The notes below the pieces were generated by a model that was not told where the DNA came from, made no database searches, and saw nothing but the letters and a program-made list of their open reading frames with translations. Positions 61,161-64,000 of a stretch of 64,000 nt of DNA are shown here, one piece after another. The stretch is from an uncultured Halomonas sp. GTDB lineage: Bacteria; Pseudomonadota; Gammaproteobacteria; Pseudomonadales; Halomonadaceae. Where the stretch lies: contig NZ_CANLTC010000004.1 of NCBI RefSeq assembly GCF_947493865.1, forward strand, positions 186,001 through 250,000, read 5' to 3'. Positions within the stretch are counted from its first letter, which is position 1, and the number at the start of each line of letters is the position of its first letter. The position numbers were made by a program, and so were the translations under genes.

Positions 61161-62915
61161 ATGATGAGCAGCAAGATCAGCGTAGCGTCCCCCCTGGTCA
61201 TTTTGCATGGCGACGAAATGGCCCAGGTGGCCTTCGAGAAGATCCTCGAGATGTTCGTGACCTCGCGCCTGGACATGAAACTGATCGATATCGACCTGTC
61301 CGCGGAAAACCGCCTGGCGACCAACGGCCAGGCCGTCATGGATGCCATCGAAGCGCTCAGGCAGCACGGCGTGGGCATCAAGAATGCCGGCATGACCGTC
61401 AATCGGGAACAACTGACAGAGCTGCTGGCCAAGCATCCCGATATCGACCAGGCCAGCCTGCACCCGCTGGCCACCAAGTCGCCCAATGGCGCAATCCGCA
61501 AGGGTATTGGCGGCAACATTACTCGGGAAGACATCCAGTTTCGCAACCTGGAGTTCGACAAGCCCGAATGGATCGGCCGGGACATCGAGGTCGACACCAT
61601 GACCAGCGGCGGCATCAAGGAGAGCTATAACGAGCTCTCGCGTGCCACCGGCATCATCAAGCTGATGTTCGTCGGTGCCAGCGGCGACCCGGAAGAACTG
61701 CACCGTCGGGAGGTCAACAAGGGCGACCCCTGGCTGCTGGCCACCAACGATATCGATGATATCAAGGCCTGGGCGCACCGCTTCTTCAAGCGGGCCATCG
61801 ACGAGAAGCGCGACATCTATCTCGGCCTCAAGGACACGGTTATCGCCGGTTACGACGGCGCCATGCGCACGGTCATCGAGGATATCTACCGGCAGGAGTA
61901 TCAGCAGCAGGTCGAATCCCTGGGGCTTGCCTACCATTATGAGCTGATCGATGCCCAGGCCGCGCGCATCGTCGCCAACCCGCCCAAGCGGGCGCTGTGG
62001 GGCGTGCCGGACAACACCACCGGCCGCAAGCTCTACAAGCTGGTCGAACAACTCAAGCGCTACGGCATCCCGAAGCGCGAGGCCAGGGTGTCGCTTTCGC
62101 GCATGAGCGCCGGCGGTGGCGATCAATACGGCAGCTACAACATGCCCGCGAGGGAAGACGGCATCCTCAAGGTGATCGTCGATGGCGAGGAAAAGCATGC
62201 CCGGCGGGTGAAGGAAGGCGACCCGATTCTGCTGATGTCCAACGATGCCCAGGCCATCAAGGATTGGGTGCTGCAGGTGTTTCGCGATGCATCGCGCAAG
62301 AAGAAGGAGGTCTACTTCGGCCTCAAGCGCGAGTACATGAACTACGACGAAGTGTTCAGCACCGTCATCACCGATGTGCGTTACGAACTGGCCCAAGGGG
62401 GTACGCCACCGCCGTCATTCATGATCATGCGGCCCTCAAGCCAGTTGATCAAGATGATAACCGACCCGCCCCGCAATGCCCTCTACCCCGCACAGAACCT
62501 GGATGGCGACATCTTCTCGGATATTTCCGCCGCCCTGGGGGGAAGCCTTGCCACGGCGAGTTCCATCATCGAAAGCAAGAATGGCACCATGCTGTTCGAG
62601 GCGCCTCACGGCACCGCCCACGACCTGTATCTGAAATACCTGGAGAGCGACGGCAAGGAAGCGCACTTCAACTCCTCGGCGCTTCTGTTCGCCGTGGCCA
62701 ATGCGCTGGAGACCCTGGGCGAACGTGAGAGCAACGACGCCCTCGTCGACTACGCCACACAGCTAAAAGAAGCGCTGATCGACACCGTCGATGCCGGCAT
62801 CATCACCGGCGACCTGAAAGGCAAGACCGCCGACCCGAATAAGGAGCAGGTGGTGGACATGCAGGGCTTTCTCGATGCAGTGGAAAAGCGCCTCCAGCAG
62901 GGAAAAGCGTCATGA
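61161..62915 (+). CDS. icd: NADP-isocitrate dehydrogenase with internal duplication
   Basis: A 584-residue homologue of the eukaryotic-type NADP-IDH, which is normally about 410-420 aa. The start matches (LHGDEMAQVAFEKIL, AENRLATNGQAV, KSPNGAIRKGIGGNI) and so does the end (NLDGDIFSDISAALGGSL, FEAPHGTAHDLYLKYL). Between them, residues about 142-285 and 308-449 are two diverged copies of the same segment, offset by about 165: GDPWLLATNDIDDIKAW against GDPILLMSNDAQAIKDW, IYLGLKDTVIAGYD against VYFGLKREYMNYDE, and NPPKRALW against DPPRNALY. It oxidatively decarboxylates isocitrate. The gene is intact, so the duplication is probably functional and ancestral. Confidence 0.82.
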   Translation: MMSSKISVASPLVILHGDEMAQVAFEKILEMFVTSRLDMKLIDIDLSAENRLATNGQAVMDAIEALRQHGVGIKNAGMTVNREQLTELLAKHPDIDQASLHPLATKSPNGAIRKGIGGNITREDIQFRNLEFDKPEWIGRDIEVDTMTSGGIKESYNELSRATGIIKLMFVGASGDPEELHRREVNKGDPWLLATNDIDDIKAWAHRFFKRAIDEKRDIYLGLKDTVIAGYDGAMRTVIEDIYRQEYQQQVESLGLAYHYELIDAQAARIVANPPKRALWGVPDNTTGRKLYKLVEQLKRYGIPKREARVSLSRMSAGGGDQYGSYNMPAREDGILKVIVDGEEKHARRVKEGDPILLMSNDAQAIKDWVLQVFRDASRKKKEVYFGLKREYMNYDEVFSTVITDVRYELAQGGTPPPSFMIMRPSSQLIKMITDPPRNALYPAQNLDGDIFSDISAALGGSLATASSIIESKNGTMLFEAPHGTAHDLYLKYLESDGKEAHFNSSALLFAVANALETLGERESNDALVDYATQLKEALIDTVDAGIITGDLKGKTADPNKEQVVDMQGFLDAVEKRLQQGKAS

Positions 62916-63002
62916 ACTACGCCAAGGCGAGACCGAGTAGCCAGCTCTAGAGGATGCTTTGAACTTAGGCGGGGAGCCTAGTAATGGGGCCATTGCAACC
63001 TT

Positions 63003-63425
63003 TTAGCCGATTTCCCATGGGTTGATGATATTGACACCAAGATTCTCGAAGTCTTTCACGTTACGAGTGGCTAACGTCGCTTGGTGCTGAAGGCAGATGG
63101 CTGCGATCTGGGCATCTGCCATATGCACCCCTCGCCCCGCTTTCTCGCTGGCGGCTACTTGCTCGGCGTAATAAACCGCAGCCTCACCGTCAAACGGCAA
63201 TATCAGGCCTGCAAAATCTTCCTCGAACATTGCCGCCGCCATGGCGGTGAAACCACGCTTGCGTCTACCGTCGGGCAGGCGCTCGATGCCATACAAAACC
63301 TCCGCTACCGTGATCGCAGAAATCGCCACAGAAATCGGATCCTGAACATCCAGCCAATTGACGACACGAGATTCCGGTTTTGGTCGCATCAGTTCGGACA
63401 GGATATTGGTATCGAGGACGATCAT
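63003..63425 (-). CDS. PIN-domain toxin (FitB/VapC family)
   Basis: A 140-residue PIN-domain RNase. Acidic residues: Asp in IVLDTNILSELMRP, Glu in ITVAEVLYGIE, and Asp in HMADAQIAA with a late TRNVKDFENLGV. Closest in pattern to FitB of FitAB. The start overlaps the antitoxin stop (ATGA). It lies beside an island boundary, a usual location. Confidence 0.9.
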   Translation of the reverse strand: MIVLDTNILSELMRPKPESRVVNWLDVQDPISVAISAITVAEVLYGIERLPDGRRKRGFTAMAAAMFEEDFAGLILPFDGEAAVYYAEQVAASEKAGRGVHMADAQIAAICLQHQATLATRNVKDFENLGVNIINPWEIG

Positions 63426-63664
63426 TCTTCGAAGCCTGGTGCTCGAGGTTTATCACTACGAGAAGGTAACTCCAGCTCTACGCCTCCAGCATGTACAAAC
63501 CGCTCATGGATACGACTCCCTAAGCCTCTCTCTTTTGGCTGGCTCAGGGCGCGACGGAGGATAAGGCGGGCCTCTTCTTCCATGGAATGCCCATGTCGAG
63601 CCGCCTCAAGCCGTAGCCTAGACTTCAGTTGATCTTCCAGATTGCGAATGGTGATCGAAGCCAT
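63422..63664 (-). CDS. FitA/VapB-type ribbon-helix-helix antitoxin
   Basis: An 80-residue protein beginning MASITIRNLEDQLKSRL, the FitA ribbon-helix-helix; the helix GHSMEEEARLILRRAL follows and a C-terminal tail would block the toxin. It is first in the operon and overlaps the toxin gene by four bases. A palindrome upstream is a likely autoregulatory operator. Confidence 0.9.
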   Translation of the reverse strand: MASITIRNLEDQLKSRLRLEAARHGHSMEEEARLILRRALSQPKERGLGSRIHERFVHAGGVELELPSRSDKPRAPGFEE

Positions 63665-63717
63665 ATCGTTCTCCCCAGATTATCATTTCGCTATCAATGA
63701 TTACGATGATTGCGTTG

Positions 63718-63734
63718 ATTGCATTTTATGCAAT
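63718..63734. promoter_or_regulatory. Candidate antitoxin operator
   Basis: Inverted repeat ATTGCA-N5-TGCAAT about 55 bases upstream of the antitoxin start, in AT-rich DNA with further partial ATTG/CAAT repeats nearby. Confidence 0.45.
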
Positions 63735-63813
63735 ATGACGTTCTACACGCAATCGCATTGATCGTGCATAGGGCTATTCAGAAAATATTAAAGACGAGAA
63801 GATGAATGGGTAA

Positions 63814-63858
63814 TGGTGGGCCCAGCAGGACTCGAACCTGCGACCAAGGGATTATAAG
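63814..63858 (-). repeat. Orphan tRNA 3' fragment, probable attL of a second island
   Basis: Read on the reverse strand: a stem TCCCT after an anticodon loop CTTATAA, T-arm GCAGG TTCGAGT CCTGC, acceptor TGGGCCC, discriminator A and CCA. The 5' half (D-arm, anticodon stem partner) is missing; AT-rich DNA follows instead. The sequence resembles an Ile or elongator-Met type tRNA. By analogy with the tRNA-Leu case, the intact gene and the island lie to the right, outside the window. Bases 63859-64000 hold no visible gene. Confidence 0.7.
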
Positions 63859-64000
63859 TGCAATTTTGCTAATTTAAGGATCATCTTGAGTTATTTTGGA
63901 GCACATAATTGCACATCCTAGACCCAGCATTTCTTGGCGCACTAGACATTAGTTCTACTTCAATACTTAGTCGTCTCTCATCCATAGCCTAACCCTTTCA

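Noticed and set aside
61026-62396. 456-codon reverse ORF opposite icd and chaC
   Set aside because: GC-rich antisense shadow of isocitrate dehydrogenase; no independent motifs.
63839-63850. CTGCGACCA near the right edge, resembling the island arm repeats
   Set aside because: It is the T-arm/variable-loop junction of the tRNA fragment, so the match to the integrase repeats is coincidental.

Overview
The window looks like a chromosomal segment of a moderately halophilic gammaproteobacterium of the Halomonadaceae (Halomonas or a close relative). The reasons are the high G+C housekeeping genes, an extra ectoine-synthase-like gene, a trkA-trkH potassium uptake pair, and gene orders typical of gammaproteobacteria: queA-tgt-yajC-secDF; suhB/trmJ-cysE-iscR; ndk-rlmN-pilW-rodZ-ispG-hisS-yfgM-bamB-der; dprA-tsaC-hemF-aroE; def-fmt-rsmB. 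The genus is an inference; no 16S gene is present.

Left edge (1-3875): a large reverse-strand gene runs off the window. It encodes an uncharacterised STAND-like P-loop ATPase of at least 891 codons. A gap without genes follows, then a secreted PRC-barrel protein with its own terminator. From 3876 to 18066 lies a genomic island bounded by a perfect 60-bp direct repeat of the 3' part of a tRNA-Leu(CAA) gene; the intact tRNA is at the right end next to a tyrosine integrase. Cargo, left to right: a CoiA-like nuclease-family protein with zinc-ribbon motifs, an unknown 187-aa protein, an AT-rich SIR2-domain protein, a possible 19-codon ORF with a perfect Shine-Dalgarno sequence, and a Type III-like restriction/methylation pair (res and mod overlap by ATGA). 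Both RM genes are mosaics of GC-rich and AT-rich sequence. An IS3-family element has inserted at the very start of the integrase gene.

Centre (18095-35000): core genes for queuosine tRNA modification (queA, tgt) and protein export (yajC, secD, secF). A catabolic cluster follows: a sigma-54 activator divergent from 4-guanidinobutyrase, an NCS1 transporter, a nitrilase-superfamily amidase and a metallo-beta-lactamase-fold hydrolase, with a clear -24/-12 promoter and two upstream palindromic sites. Next come a SuhB homologue that has lost most active-site metal ligands, trmJ, cysE, and a short Fe-S locus (iscR, iscS, an A-type carrier) that lacks iscU, hscBA and fdx.

Right (35000-63000): ndk, rlmN, a 149-bp MITE-like palindromic element, pilW, rodZ, ispG, hisS, yfgM, bamB and der; then a DUF815 ATPase, an M48 peptidase, aroE, hemF, tsaC, dprA, a LysM-family protein without its LysM domain, def, fmt, rsmB, dodecin, trkA, trkH, a TraB-family membrane protein, an amidase-orphan EctC-ChaC cluster, and an NADP-isocitrate dehydrogenase with a large internal duplication. 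At the right edge a FitAB/VapBC-type toxin-antitoxin pair is followed by a second orphan tRNA 3' fragment, which marks the left end of another island beyond the window.
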